From the NCBI RefSeq assembly GCF_016086655.4, contig NC_052135.2:52811671-52875670 (forward strand): a stretch of DNA of 64,000 nucleotides. The letters are read 5' to 3'. The translations under genes were made by a program, and so were the position numbers. Positions within the stretch are counted from its first letter, which is position 1, and each line of letters opens with the position of its first letter. Under the pieces are notes generated by a model, which was not told where the DNA came from, did no database searches, and worked only from the letters and a program-made list of their open reading frames with translations. This document shows positions 24,070-35,115 of the stretch, in pieces. This DNA comes from Lepeophtheirus salmonis. Lineage: Eukaryota > Arthropoda > Copepoda > Siphonostomatoida > Caligidae.

Positions 24070-24810
24070 AATCATGTACAGGCTTAGAATTATGACCAGT
24101 ATATTAGTTTGTAATTTTACAGTTTCCAGCAGGTATATAGGTAGTAGCTACATAACCTATTCCTTTGAATAAATATTTACGAAATATTTTTATTAAACTC
24201 TAAAACAAAGTCAGATGTTTTAAAGTAGTTATTCCTCTATTTTTTTTATATTTGTAGGCATATAATATCCTTTATTAAAGATATAAAGGGTTTAATATTG
24301 AAGCTAATCATAATTGTAATTACCATTATACCTTTACAAAACATGCAGAAGAAGAGGAATAATATATCCAACCTCAGAATCCTATTATTTACCTTATTTT
24401 GTTAGCAGTAGTAGTTCCATTACGTTGTTGGAGATGAATTTGACTTCCGAGAACCCGTAATGTATCATCATGGGTACACTACCCTCCATTCTCCTTCTTC
24501 TTTAATATTAGTGTATAAATAAAATAATAATATATCCATAAGTATTAAAAATAATGAAGTCGAAGGATTCGTTTCCATTCAAAATTAAGCATTTGAATTC
24601 AATTATATAATTAACGGTAGGTTATAAGGCCCCATCGGTCACTTCCTTTCCTATCAATTTTTAAGGTATGTATTTATATTATGAGTATAATACAATTATA
24701 CTTCAAAATATATCATTAGAAAAAATTCCATTGGTAACCTAGTCAAAAAGACTCCACAAAATCTCTACCGGAATATTCAGGATGGGGATTTTAAATTTGG
24801 AAAATTTTTT
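24070..24810. other. no gene recognised
   Basis: AT-rich, no recognised coding or inverted repeats. Confidence 0.45.
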
Positions 24811-24879
24811 GGATTAATGAATATTACAATTTATTGCTCAAAGTTAAATGAGCAATTCACAAATAATAAATTCAATTAC

Positions 24880-25380
24880 TCAAACCACCCACTTCCAGCT
24901 TTAACCAGAGCCTCCAACCCTGGGCAGAACCTGGCACAAGCCTTGATGAGGAAAACTTTCTCTATGATAGCAACTGCTTCGAGAATAGAATCCTACAAAG
25001 AATCAAGAGTCTTATGTACACGTTGAATGGATTATCTCTCCGAGATGCCCAACATATAGTAGTCCAAGGGGTTGAGTAACTAGGAGGCAACACATTTCAT
25101 AAACTTATTATCAGTTATTAGCCCATAACTATCATGAATCTTCCTTGTAGGTGTTCCCAACCCAAAAAAATCCTTGAAAGCCTTGGAAACAGTTGATTTG
25201 AAATGGTCACTTGGGACTCGTATTCGGAAGATATTTTAAGTATTTTGTATTTTTTCTTGTTCAGTTTTGTCAGCTAAATCCGATGAGCATACTTTCATAA
25301 CTTTAAACCTTAGAGTTGCAAATGTATTGAAGTCTAAAATGTTTCCAGATTATAAATCCCCAACTTGTATAGAATGGCAC
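24880..25380 (-). pseudogene. deleted mariner, family MC (copy 1)
   Basis: Minus strand. The C-terminus reads LNPLDYYMLGISERDNPFNV, then DSILEAVAIIEKVFLIKACA and RFCPGLEALVKAGSGWFE (25070-24880), the end of a mariner transposase (usual form SPDLNPLDYYVWGVLER ... KACARFRPRLEAVVEA). About 150 bases upstream lies the family's 5'-side block at 25270-25365, read on plus as GTTTTGTCAGCTAAATCCGA, TGAGCA. The first two catalytic regions are missing. Copies with a similar layout are at 30.8-31.4 kb and 34.6-35.1 kb. Confidence 0.7.
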
Positions 25381-25410
25381 ATATTTCTAGTCGTTTTGTT
25401 ATAATTTAAA

Positions 25411-25708
25411 GGGTTATCTTGTATAAGTTTGCCCGCATGTCATAATTTCCCCTTCTATCTCAAAATTGGAGACAGCAACAGAGGATAGTTGAAATTCAAT
25501 TATTGCAACCTTTCAATGATAAGGAAATAACTTCGGTACGTCAAGCGTAGTGACGCCAATTGAAGAGAATAATATATTCACGGATGAAGAGGAGAAGGAT
25601 ATCAACTTTTTTGAGTTATTCGGATAATTAGCAATTCGAAGTTATTTCCTTATTGTTCAAGATAGAAGGAGAAAGTATGATGTACGGACAAACCTGTACA
25701 GGATACCC
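25411..25708. mobile_element. complete fold-back TIR element, family Z (copy Z1)
   Basis: 298 bases with inverted arms of about 50 bases. The left arm is GGGTTATCTTGTATAAGTTT, GCCCGCATGTCATAATTTCC, CCTTCTATCT. The right arm, reverse-complemented, is GGGTATCCTGTACAGGTTTG, TCCGTACATCATACTTTCTC, CTTCTATCT. A second inner inverted pair (GATAAGGAAATAACTTCG / CGAAGTTATTTCCTTAT) extends the fold. Flanks are TTTAAA-like on both sides. No ORF. Typical of a MITE; the superfamily is not clear. Confidence 0.75.
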
Positions 25709-25714
25709 TTTTAA

Positions 25715-26780
25715 AATATAATATTTACTTTTGTTGTTACATTTTGACTATATACAAGACATTTATCCGAAATGACATCCTTTATCATCAGTGTGTTGTC
25801 GGATTCCATCTCCGAGACTCTGGTGGGCAGCAATAATGATTTTTTGATATTTTCCTCCAAACTTCGGAAGTCGATATATTGATGGAAGGTGATATTAATA
25901 TAGACTTAACAGCTGCAGCCTAGCAAATTACTCAAATGTGTTAATGTCAGATGATGATAGTAGTTTTGTACCTAAAAAACCATAGTTGACAAGACATCAC
26001 TTTTGGTCTCTTTGGACTTTATGGCTGAGGGTGTCATCACATAAGGAGCCTCAGATAACCATAAACATAACCTCAAACATTGCTCCTTTACCTTTCATGA
26101 TTATTTTTTTTTTCGAAACTTTCATGCACCTATCTTCCCATTCTTTGATGGTTTCCTCTAGTCTATGGGTATCGGTACAAGTCTAGTACACCTTTTCAAA
26201 TGTCTAAAGACTTCTTCAAGATCTTCTCCACCTCAAATGACCTTTTTGATCTACTGCACAGTCCTGATTTTATTTTCCGATGTCGGCAATCTCTCCATTT
26301 GATTGTTTCGTTACAATCAAATGAACTACTAGCAATTAACAATCGATTTGAAGATTTAAAGAAGGAACAATAATGATTGTTTTTTGTTCATAAATAAATT
26401 ACTAAAATTTAGTTAAAATGGAATTAATCATTTGTTAAATTAATTGTAAATAAATAATATCATAGAATTTGCTACAAAATGGCATTCAATTTAAATATGC
26501 TCGATGGGCTATTATGAATTTCCGGAAACAAATAATTTTATTTAACATTATATTTAACAAGGGCTGTAAATCGTAATTATTTTCGGCGTATAAAAATAAA
26601 ATAAACCGATAATTAAGGTGTTACTCTAATCATTTGTAGAAGTTTTTTTTTTTTTTTTAAAGAGCATATTGGTCATGACACTTTATTAGAACGGATGTAA
26701 GATAACGGATATAAACGAAATTCCCACTACACATTCACGCCTCAAATCCACTTTGAGTCGAATAAGAGCTTACACTTATA
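25715..26780. other. no gene recognised; a GC-richer patch at 25.99-26.3 kb
   Basis: The patch at 25990-26310 reads passably as protein-like on the minus strand (EETIKEWEDRCMKVSKKK) but with frequent stops and no recognised family. It may be another decayed transposon. Confidence 0.35.
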
Positions 26781-26789
26781 ACTAGTTTT

Positions 26790-26900
26790 GGGTTGGTCTT
26801 TTTTTATTCAGTCCAGTCCGGTCTTAGGACTACTACTATCCGTTCTTACGACAGTCGATCATTGATACCGTTCCTTAGCGCTGTTGGTTTATTAAACGGC
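26790..26900 (+). mobile_element. family Y left part (copy Y4)
   Basis: TTTATTCAGTCCAGTCCGGT, CTTAGGACTA and GACAGTCGATCATTGATACC match the left half of Y1 (CGATCGTTGACACTGGTCC). The probable right half is at 27910-27985, with an M7 mariner in between. Confidence 0.5.
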
Positions 26901-27129
26901 GTTTCATGAAACTAGCGTTCAATGAACGGAACGTATAAAATCAAAGTTTAGGTATTTTTTTACTTTTTTAAAATATGATTTTAAGGGCTTACAAAGCAAA
27001 GGCAAACACTTGGGATGCCTATTTTGTGGTGGCAGTAGCACATGGGAAGGCTGAGGGGTCATTTTTTGAAGGCTCGGATCGAACATAAAAGTTTCTAATA
27101 CTCTACCTCAACTCGGACATAAGGATTTG

Positions 27130-27700
27130 ACCAGTCAATAATTATGAACTATGGGAATGAGGCTCACCATATGTCCTTGAATGTAAGCTAATGGGGCCAA
27201 AAACAGTTATAAATTCTGCTCTTGTGTGTTGCACGAGCTGATGTATAGTTTCCCAATAAGTAGTGCTTATAATAGCAATGTCGATGGAAGTTATTTTCAT
27301 CGGAGAGAGCTAAATAACTGCAGTAATTCAGAAATTTGACTTTTTCTATACAATGAAAGAGAGTTGTTTGGTAGTTGGACTTCACTCAGGGGGAAACCAC
27401 TTCCTTGACGATGTCCTAGTACTCCTTGGTCTCTATTTTCAGCCCTTTTGGGAACAAATATGGAGACATCCTCTTCCCGTCTAATGACACGATACCCAAT
27501 ACTATAGTGGAGGCTGTGAACTTAGTCTGGTTCACCGGTGGAACCTCATCGACCGCATAGGCGAAGTAGTGATTGTTCCTGGAGTTTCCGGACTAGTTCA
27601 CGGTCCAGTGTTTTTGTGATGTTGCTATGCTGGGCTCGAATCAAATCGTCAATACTTTGCTTTTTGGTTTCCATCTCGACAATTAAGGAACCGATTTTTG
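27130..27700 (-). pseudogene. internally deleted mariner, family M7 (copy 1)
   Basis: Minus strand. N-terminal VEMETKKQSIDDLIRAQHSN (about 27675-27620) resembles the first helix of a mariner DNA-binding domain. It runs directly into the region just after the first catalytic Asp: NSRNNHYFAYAVDEVPPVNQ, TKFTASTIVLGIVSLDGKRM, SPYLFPKGLKIETKEY, then DIVKEVVSP and VKSNY (to about 27375). The rest of the DNA-binding domain and the DEK motif are missing, and sequence after VKSNY is unrelated to the family until an end motif (TTGAATGTAAGCTA, 27177-27190) shared with copy 2. Frameshifts and stops are present. The same junction occurs at 52.81 kb. Confidence 0.75.
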
Positions 27701-27909
27701 TCAGATGTAGCTGAACAAAAAAAATTGAAATGGAACACCAAAACGACTATACGTTTACAATCCTGGATATATTATATATATATTAATATTATTGCATATA
27801 TCTATAATATATTCCTTTTCACTCATTATAATGCGAAGATATTCTTTTTTTACTTAATTATAAAATTTATTCTATTATATAACGAAATGAGAAGAGGAAA
27901 ACACCCTTA

Positions 27910-27985
27910 TTGACGTCTTTAAGAACCGACAAGTGAGATGGATCTAAATAGGGCCACACTGGACTGGCCTGCGATCCTTGCTCCT
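27910..27985 (+). mobile_element. family Y right part (copy Y4)
   Basis: AAGAACCGACAAGTGAGATG, then CACACTGGACTGGCC, follow the Y1 order (AAGGACGGACAAGTGGAACT, AAACTGG). The very end is lost. Together with 26790-26900 it suggests a Y element opened by the M7 mariner. Confidence 0.4.
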
Positions 27986-27989
27986 AAAT

Positions 27990-29185
27990 TTTTGAACAAA
28001 ATTACACTACTTATTATTCCTCAGCGTTACTCTCCGTCATTCATGAGCACACTCCCCCGAGGTTAAACTTTATACTTAGATGTTATCTCCACAAGAATGA
28101 ACGAATAAAGAGTTAGAAAATGATTTTAAAAAAAGCTTCTTCAACAATAGCAAAAACTTGCACGCTAAAAATTTTTAGGAACACCCCCCACCCCCCAAGG
28201 TTCTTATATAAGAAAAATTTGAACAAAGGAAAAGAAATGTAATTGCGGAACCTCCTTCGGTTAAAACATTAAAATTAATATTAGGGGACATTCAAAACCA
28301 CGTGTGTACTTAGGAGGAAATGGGGTCAGGCCTAAAATCCTACCTACACCCAGAAGTAGGGGTCAACTTAAAACTCCGTAGACCTGAAACCATGCCAAGC
28401 TGGCATAAATGATGTCTTAAGGAACAGGCGTCAAAATTTGAGAAAATAGAAAACCCTTTTATATATATTGTAATTTCAGAAATAAAAGTGACTTTATTTC
28501 AAAAAGGCCTTAAAAAAGTTTTGATTATTATTAAATTTATAAAATATTTTTTTAAAAAATATGATAAAGATTTCTAAAAATGTCACTTGAAATTGTTTTT
28601 GTTGCTGAAAAAGAGATACTAAAAGGCCTACATTGTAATTTATAAAATGCAAGGATGTTGATTTAACTTAAAACAACACCGAAGTCCACATTTGAAAAAA
28701 GAACCACGTGACTTATGAATGACCACTTATTATTGGTTTATTTATATATATATTTATCCGAATAAAATTTATTCCAAGAGTGTTATATCAATTAGTAAAC
28801 TAATAGCAGGATATTATTTCAATAGGATGAATAAATTCTATGGAGGCACAATCATTAGGAATTCAAATCAAGATGTGATTGATTCAAGAGTCCTGATTGG
28901 AATTAATAACCCTATCTTGGCTTGTTTTTTGTTAGAAATACATACTTATGTATTTGGTTATGTGTGCCTAATTACAAGTATATACCTATATATATCTTTT
29001 ATGTATGTATAGCTGAAGAATAGCTAATGACAAAGAAGGATCCTCGATGAATAAGAATATTTCTTATCATAAAAAAAGTAAATGACGAGTCGTCAATAGA
29101 AAAACAAGATAGAATTGTTTTTCTTCAAATCAAAATTAATCACTACTATTAACAAACGAAAAATTGAGATATTTTATGGTTAAAA
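27990..29185. other. no gene recognised
   Basis: A 97-codon frame (28719-29012, plus) has hydrophobic stretches (VFGYVCLITSIYLYISFMYV) but AT-driven composition and no family resemblance. C-runs occur near 28185-28197. Confidence 0.4.
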
Positions 29186-29189
29186 TAGG

Positions 29190-29300
29190 CCATATTGGGA
29201 TATATATAAGTCCCTTAAATCAAATACAAGTTCAAAACTACAACTAAAATTATTGACAAACTAGACTTATCCAACAAATTTGAATACAAAGACTTTAGAT
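29190..29300 (+). mobile_element. family X inner block (copy X2, left part)
   Basis: CCCTTAAATCAAATACAAGT, AACTACAACTAAAATTATTG and CCAACAAATTTGAATACAAA match the internal block of X4 (36065-36140) and X7 (49935-50015). An MC mariner follows at once; the right end of X resumes near 29725. Confidence 0.55.
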
Positions 29301-29334
29301 CACTCATATCACAAATATTTTGCTCTTACATGTA

Positions 29335-29620
29335 GGGGGTTCATAGTGAAGTCAATCCCTCAAACCAGCCACCTCAAGCTTCAACTACAGACTCCATCCT
29401 GGTACAGGCCTTCATGAGAAACACCTTGTCCCTGTTCACCACTGCTTCGAAAATTGAAGCCCACCAGAAGTCAACTGTTTTATGTGCACGTTTATTGGAC
29501 TCTCACTCCAAGACACCTCACAAAAAGTAGTCTAGGGGTTCAGATTCGGGTAGCTAGGAGCCCACATTCCCTATTGACCAAATAAATTAAAGACTTCAAA
29601 ATTTGGGTTTTCCGCTATAA
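29335..29620 (-). pseudogene. deleted mariner, family MC (copy 2)
   Basis: Minus-strand C-terminal fragment: WAPSYPNLNP (29575-29545), LDYF, then a frame shift leading to LIKACARF-like and VVEAGGG-like remnants toward 29345. It sits inside a family X repeat, so the mariner or its derivative inserted into X. The 5'-side GTTTTGTCAG block seen in copies 1 and 3 is missing. Confidence 0.55.
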
Positions 29621-29724
29621 ATTTATATTTCAATCACATGTATGTGACATAATCTAAACAAGATTTGATTGGAGTTCGAAATCAGGACTAGGGTTAACGC
29701 TACTAAACTAAAAATATAAAACTA

Positions 29725-29795
29725 ATCCTTTTCTTGATTTTTGTTCAGCATTGTTTTATGTTGACTCACCACGAATACTGTATTTGTCTCCACAT
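29725..29795 (+). mobile_element. family X right end (copy X2)
   Basis: TTCTTGATTTTTGTTCAGCA, TTGTTTTATGTTGACTCACC, ACGAAT is the right inverted end of family X. Read backwards it resembles the left end (GTGG..CATCAACACAAAAGC). Confidence 0.55.
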
Positions 29796-30329
29796 GCTAA
29801 CAGGTGCTATATTTTTGTCTTTTTTAAAGTTTAAACTATGAAGAAATGGGTATATATGACTAGCATTTTTATCCTCGGCTTTGATTTCATTTTTTTTATA
29901 TCGTAGCTATGAAAAATGTGAATTGGTGAGCTAAATCTCAATTATTTTAAAGATTGTTCATCTATGGAAGTTTATTTAACTAAAATTTAATTTAGTTTAA
30001 ATATAAATATTTATTCTACAGACTGATTATAAATTTCAATTGTTATAATGTTCCAATTCTTAATTTTCATTAACAAAAAAAAGAGATTTTTAACATTCCT
30101 TAAAAACAGTGCCAATCTTGTGACTCTTAACAATCAAAGCTGTTTCAAAGTATTGTTTAATAATATAGTTTAACTTTTTGTTAATTTACTGGATTAAGTT
30201 ACTTATTTTGAGTACGTCATATAACTAATCAGTCATTTACCTTTTCCTAATTACTGATTAGTATCTTTCCAATTTCATCATAGACTGTCTAAAACTTTCG
30301 TCCTAAGAAAGAGCATGTATGAAATGATA

Positions 30330-30550
30330 TGGTAGTAGGGATGGAACGGTCCGCAATACCCACAGTTTGTTACGAACCGCAATACATCCTTCACTGTACG
30401 CTTTCTAGTAGCAATAACAATATTGCTAGCTGCCAAAAAAATTATTTTGCATGATACAAAAATACCTGTAGTTGCAAGGTATCGTGAAGCTAACATGAAA
30501 ACATTGGGGAATTTATCTTTAATTGTTGAAATAGTATAAATTCGATTATG
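30330..30550 (-). pseudogene. hAT transposase C-terminal (dimerisation) fragment
   Basis: Minus-strand 93-codon frame with FPNVFMLASRYLATTGIFVS, AASNIVIATRKRTVKDVLRF and VTN. This is the order of the hAT C-terminal domain (FP.L..LA.RYL...S.P.ERIFS.A..I....RNRL...V..LLF...N). The Ser-Glu-Arg of the usual SERIFSAA stretch is changed to CKI. The piece downstream on minus (plus 30335-30350, AGGGATGGAAC) could be near the element end. Only about 60 recognisable codons survive, with no catalytic residues, so it is inactive. Identification rests on the single domain but the match is good. Confidence 0.7.
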
Positions 30551-30829
30551 ATTAATCAACGTTTAGAACATACACGGTAATAGGGAAAAAGAGTTAGTAA
30601 ATCACCTCTTGGTAAAGTATATATGGTCAAATTTAATTTTAGTTGTATAGCGCTAGCACTGTGTGTAAAAAGGATAAAAACCTACTCAAGACGTTATTAA
30701 AGACTGTTTTTTACTTCTTTAAGATGACATAAACAGAGTGCAGATTTTAAATTGGGAAAAATGAAAAATAGTTCATATTCCAATTTATTTTCCAAAATGA
30801 ATATAGTAATTCACAGATATTTCTTACAT

Positions 30830-31420
30830 GACGGGGTTCATAGTAGACACAATCACTCAAATAAACCACGTCCAGCTTCAACCACACTCTCTAACCTGAC
30901 CTTGAGCCTGGCACAGACCCTCTCCATGTTAGCCACTGCCTCGAGAATTGAAGCCCAAAAGCTATGCACACATGTTTTTGACTCTCTCCTTAAGATGACC
31001 TATACAGTGTAGTCCAATGCGTTTAGATCCAACGAGCTAGAAGGCCACATTTCCTCTGCTCAAAACATTAAAGTCTTAAAAATGATGGTTTTTCCTGAAT
31101 AAATTACCAAATGTGAACAAACTGCACTAATTTAACATTATATTTTTTCACGAAATATGTTTACATCATATTATGCTCTCTAGTATCATTATCTATGGAG
31201 TTATTTGTGTCCTTGGGTATGCATCTGGCTAAATCATACAATAATGGCTCCACGGTGTTCATATTCGGAAGAACACTTAACAATTTTCCAATTTTTATTG
31301 TACAGTTTTGTCAGCTAAATCTGATGAGCACACTTTTCTTAACATAGACTTCAGGGTTGCCAAGATATGGAAGTCTAAACTTGTTCTGGATTTTAAATTC
31401 TGCCGTGTATGTGAGATGAA
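30830..31420 (-). pseudogene. deleted mariner, family MC (copy 3)
   Basis: Minus strand. MFWAEEMWPSSS-type region read as FIQEKPSFLRL, then SSLDLNALDYT (31075-31000). Frame-shifted C-terminal SILEAVANMERV-like sequence and a decayed KACARF segment run to about 30850. The 5'-side block lies at 31300-31400 (plus reading TTTTGTCAGCTAAATCTGAT, GAGCACAC, TCAGGGTTGCCAAGATATGG), as in copies 1 and 4. The central catalytic part is absent. The right end of a family X repeat follows at 31495. Confidence 0.65.
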
Positions 31421-31494
31421 CTTGACAAGATCTGATAACAGTTCAAAATCAGGACTAGGGATAACAATAATACTCGTGAAAAAAAAACACATTG

Positions 31495-31570
31495 GGATTC
31501 CCTCCTTTTCTTGATTTTTGTTCAATATTGCTTTTATGTTGACGACCACAAATTCTCTTATCTCCATATT
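31495..31570 (+). mobile_element. family X right end (copy X3)
   Basis: TTCTTGATTTTTGTTCAATA, TTGCTTTTATGTTGACGACC, ACAAATT is nearly the same as the X2 right end. No matching left part was found upstream within 800 bases, except the MC mariner. Confidence 0.5.
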
Positions 31571-31579
31571 TGTGGCAAC

Positions 31580-32465
31580 AAAGGAAGGAAACCCCCAAAC
31601 ACGGTATTTACTTCAAATAAGGGCATATTTATTAATTAGTATATAAATATAACTTTGCTTTTTAAGCAACGAATTCTCTTTATGGAGTTGGAGGTCAAAA
31701 AGCAGCCTTTAGAAGGGTTATCTCAAAAGATGATAGTAAAGGTCACAAATTGTCAATCGTATGAAGGAAGAATATAGGATGATGATATTTCATCTCATGA
31801 GAAAAATATTTTACGTCAACAATCATGCCATACAGGAGAATAAGACCATTAATTTAATTATGATAGGACAATTAGAACTATGGAATTCGAATGTTGCTTT
31901 ATCTACTTAAAAATGATATAGAATAATAATATGTAATTCGGCAGAGTGATTGAGCTATGTTAATGTGCATCAATTAGGATGACATCTCTTTTAAATATTT
32001 GAGGAAATTATTTCTTATTAATACTTGTAATCCTACGAATAACATGTCTACATAATATTAAATAAAAATACAATCTACTGTAGTAAAAAATAAGACAATA
32101 TTTTGGCATTCCAAAGTAAATTTCTATTCAATTCTCAAATTATTTTTTTTATTATGTTGGTACACTGGTTTACAGTGTATAAACCATTCGGGATTGTTAT
32201 TTTGTTTTTGACAGATGAAAAGATTAAACATCTTTGTTTTTTTATTATTGAAAATGCTAAATTTTGAAGATAAATGAATCTTTCTAAAGATTATAAAAGA
32301 ATTTGTTCCTAAATTGAATTTGTATTTCCATTTTTTTAATAGTAGAAAACCGGGAAACAGACTAAAATACGCCTTTTCTTTTTACCTGGCAAAAAAAAAC
32401 TAAACTAGAAAAAGTACTCGGTAGAGCACATAAAATCGTTCTAAAGTCGAATTAAGTTATGAATT
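31580..32465. other. no gene recognised
   Basis: AT-rich; no family resemblance or inverted repeats noticed. Confidence 0.45.
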
Positions 32466-32479
32466 TCAATTTGTTTAAA

Positions 32480-32675
32480 AGTTTTGGTCGATTATGCATT
32501 TTTTACGTTTTGTGTTACCTTGCAAAATTTAATAGCCTCTTACTGTAACCTTATATAATCTTTGTACCCAGTTTGATCAAAATTGATCCGCAATTTTTGC
32601 CCTAATCCTGTTGAGTAACAAAAAAACTGAGACAAAAAAATGACTTCCGTTTAACTTTGTTACGGAAGTCACAAT
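32480..32675 (+). repeat. family T repeat, copy T2
   Basis: CGATTATGCATTTTTTACGT, TTGTACCCAGTTTGATCAAA, ATTGATC, CCTGTTGAGTAACAAAAAAA and CTGAGACAAAAA follow the same order as T1. It ends in a 9-bp hairpin GACTTCCGT...ACGGAAGTC (32642-32670), at the place where T1 has a differently sequenced 5-bp stem. Confidence 0.6.
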
Positions 32676-32679
32676 ACAA

Positions 32680-34205
32680 TATGTATATATGTACAATATA
32701 AATTTGGAAAATAAATTCAGAATTTCGAAAATAGTTATTTCTTTTTGATAAGATAATGTACCATGGAACTTTGAAAACCTAGAATAATCATGAAGACTTT
32801 TTATTCCCACATAAGGGGAATATAAAAGTAATGATTGGTTGAAAAAAAGTCATATCATTTTTTGAAGAGGGAAAAAAATGAAAAACAGGATAAGCACCAT
32901 GAGTGATTATTCCATGTATCTCATGATATTTCATGATTATACTAACGCATATTATAGGGGGTCTCGCGTCAGGGAGGATAAAAGGACTATTGTTGCCTGA
33001 AAAAAAAGTAGGAAGATTCAAATCAACAATTAAAGAAAATCAAGCGTACAACCCCTGTATTATGATATTTAAGACTATTGAATTGTTATTAGAGGCCTAG
33101 ATGTAGATAGTGAGTGAGGATGTCTTATCCCGTATTTGGCAAAAAAATAATAATACAAAAAAAAGACTATTTTTTTGGGGGAGAGTGGTGATTCCGTCAT
33201 TATTTTTTGATTTTTTTTCTATATAAGATAAATTTATTTTTTATAATTTACATTATATTTGTTTTAAAAAAAAGTGAGTTACAAAAATTACTCACTTAGG
33301 ATACATACTATCATAAACAAATAATTATACAGAGGTGCAAGTTTTTTTTTTTTTTTTTGTGGCAGTTTGCCATTAAAAGGCAGACAATCAGTTGAGTAAT
33401 TAATTATATATACACATTTCTACATAGAAAGACGGAGAGTTCAAAGAAAAACATTAATCATAGAATTTATAAAAGAAAACCTTCTGAAAATCAAAAAATA
33501 CTGAGATCTATTTACTTAAACTTGCAAATTGACAATACTAAAAAAAATTATTTGAGTCAGTAATATATATATAATTGGTTAGGTAAAAGTAATTTCGTAT
33601 TTTTTGCTTGTATTTCAATACTCTATAAGAAATGTTCCTATCATTCGATTTAAGCCATATAATCAAGACAAAGAATCAATATATCATTGATAAAATAGTT
33701 AAGCTCACTATAAAAAAAATATATAGTAAATTCAAGTTTGTATATCTGTTTGGCTGGCAAGTACTCATTTTTCGGTGTAAACTTAATATCTTTGAACTGT
33801 ACAACTCTATGATCTTAAATATAGTAACATAGTAACTAACGTGTGTGACGTTCAGTGCGTCAAATAATAAAATAATAATATTTGAAAATAAATAATAATC
33901 TTTGTTTTTTTTCTTTTAATAAATAATGGTCTGTTATACGTTGGATGTTCAAAAGTGGAAGTTTATATTTCCACAATATGGAAGTTTCTAAAAATATTGT
34001 TAAAAAATAAATACTTTAGTTTCTGTGTTTGAAATTTTGGATAATTTTTTGGAATAATAATTTTTTTATTTTTAAAATATATTTTTTATTTTTTTTTTTA
34101 AATATATTTTTTATTTTAAAATTTATGCTTAAGTTAAAATGTTACAAAATTATTTAGAGCTATAAAATACAATTAAATTTGTCCACCAGAACTCTGTTTC
34201 GATCA
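32680..34205. other. no gene recognised; very AT-rich
   Basis: Contains a T-run (33342-33358) and, at 34050-34125, alternating ATTTTTTATTTT / AAATAT blocks. The 77-codon frames between 32577 and 33021 are unrecognised. Confidence 0.45.
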
Positions 34206-34209
34206 CATA

Positions 34210-34401
34210 AGGTCTTAATAAGATTGAGTTTTCCATAGTAAAAGAATTGAACTGGGTTGTGCTTAATGCAGTAGCTTATATCGCAAAAAAGCTTACAGAT
34301 AAGGAAAATGTATCTACAAGAGACCTAAGAGCGATATTTATTCCTTCAACTGCAATGTATGCAGTATTTAATATTACGATTCCCAACATTGACAGTATTT
34401 A
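34210..34401 (+). other. unidentified coding-like stretch
   Basis: An open run of about 63 codons without a start. It has balanced composition unlike its AT-driven surroundings and reads in part KELNWVVLNAVAYIAKKLTD, KENVSTRDLRAIFIPSTAMY, ending in TAA. It could be a piece of an unrecognised transposase or a decayed exon. I do not recognise the family. No splice signals are convincing. Confidence 0.3.
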
Positions 34402-34639
34402 ACTTGGTAGCGCTGTTAATCTTGTGCACTACTGACCTACAATATTAATTCACTTTTTAAGAAGTTAGAAACGCAATGTTAACGCTTTCAAGGTGAGTCG
34501 TTTTCATTAGTCAATTGTTAGTTTATTTATAGTTTCATGTCTTGGTTATGAGGTCTAACTTCAATCTAAAATGTTTATTTATGGTAGTATAACGCAATTC
34601 TACCAGCAATTCATATATGTAATATAATTTATATATGTA

Positions 34640-35115
34640 AATAGTGGAAATTTTAAATACAGAACAAGTTTAGACATCAATATCTTGGCAACCCTGATAT
34701 TTTTATTTATGAAAGCTTGCTCATCAAATTTATCTGACAAAATTGTTTTAAAAAAATACAAAATCCTTAAGATATCTTCCGAATTCAAAAGTCAAGCGGC
34801 ACATTACTGTAACTGTTACGGCACCGACCAAAGAACGTAAATTACTCCATAAATATTTATGATTGAAAGCTTAAATTGATGGAAACAGATTTGGTGTCAT
34901 TCTAGATTTTTTAATTGGTGTGGTCTGAAAAAAAAAAAAACATTTTTAAGATCTGTATGTTTTGGGCAGAAAAAATTGGTATTCTAGCTCACCGGACCTT
35001 AACTCCTCGTACTACTATGTGTGGGGTGTGTTGGAGAGAGTCTAATGAATGTGCAATTACCAATGTCCCCTGCAGGCATCCATTTTTGAGGCAGTGGTCA
35101 ACATGGAAATACTTT
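34640..35115 (+). pseudogene. deleted mariner, family MC (copy 4)
   Basis: Plus strand. The 5'-side block lies at 34665-34745 (on the minus strand it reads TTTTGTCAGATAAATTTGAT, GAGCAAGC). About 200 bases later comes the C-terminal part: CMFWAEKIG (34952-34978), SSPDLNSSYYYVWGVLER (34985-35040), and a shifted SLQASIFEAVVNM (35072-35110). The third catalytic Asp (SPD) is kept. The layout matches copies 1 and 3, although this copy is in the opposite orientation. Confidence 0.65.

Noticed and set aside
25880..25920. GDINIDL-like reading resembling the endonuclease motif of LINE elements
   Set aside because: Only seven residues match, with stops on both sides and no reverse transcriptase motif nearby.
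28719..29012. 97-codon frame with hydrophobic segments, possible membrane protein
   Set aside because: Hydrophobic Ile/Tyr/Phe runs are what AT-rich microsatellite-like DNA encodes by default; no other support.
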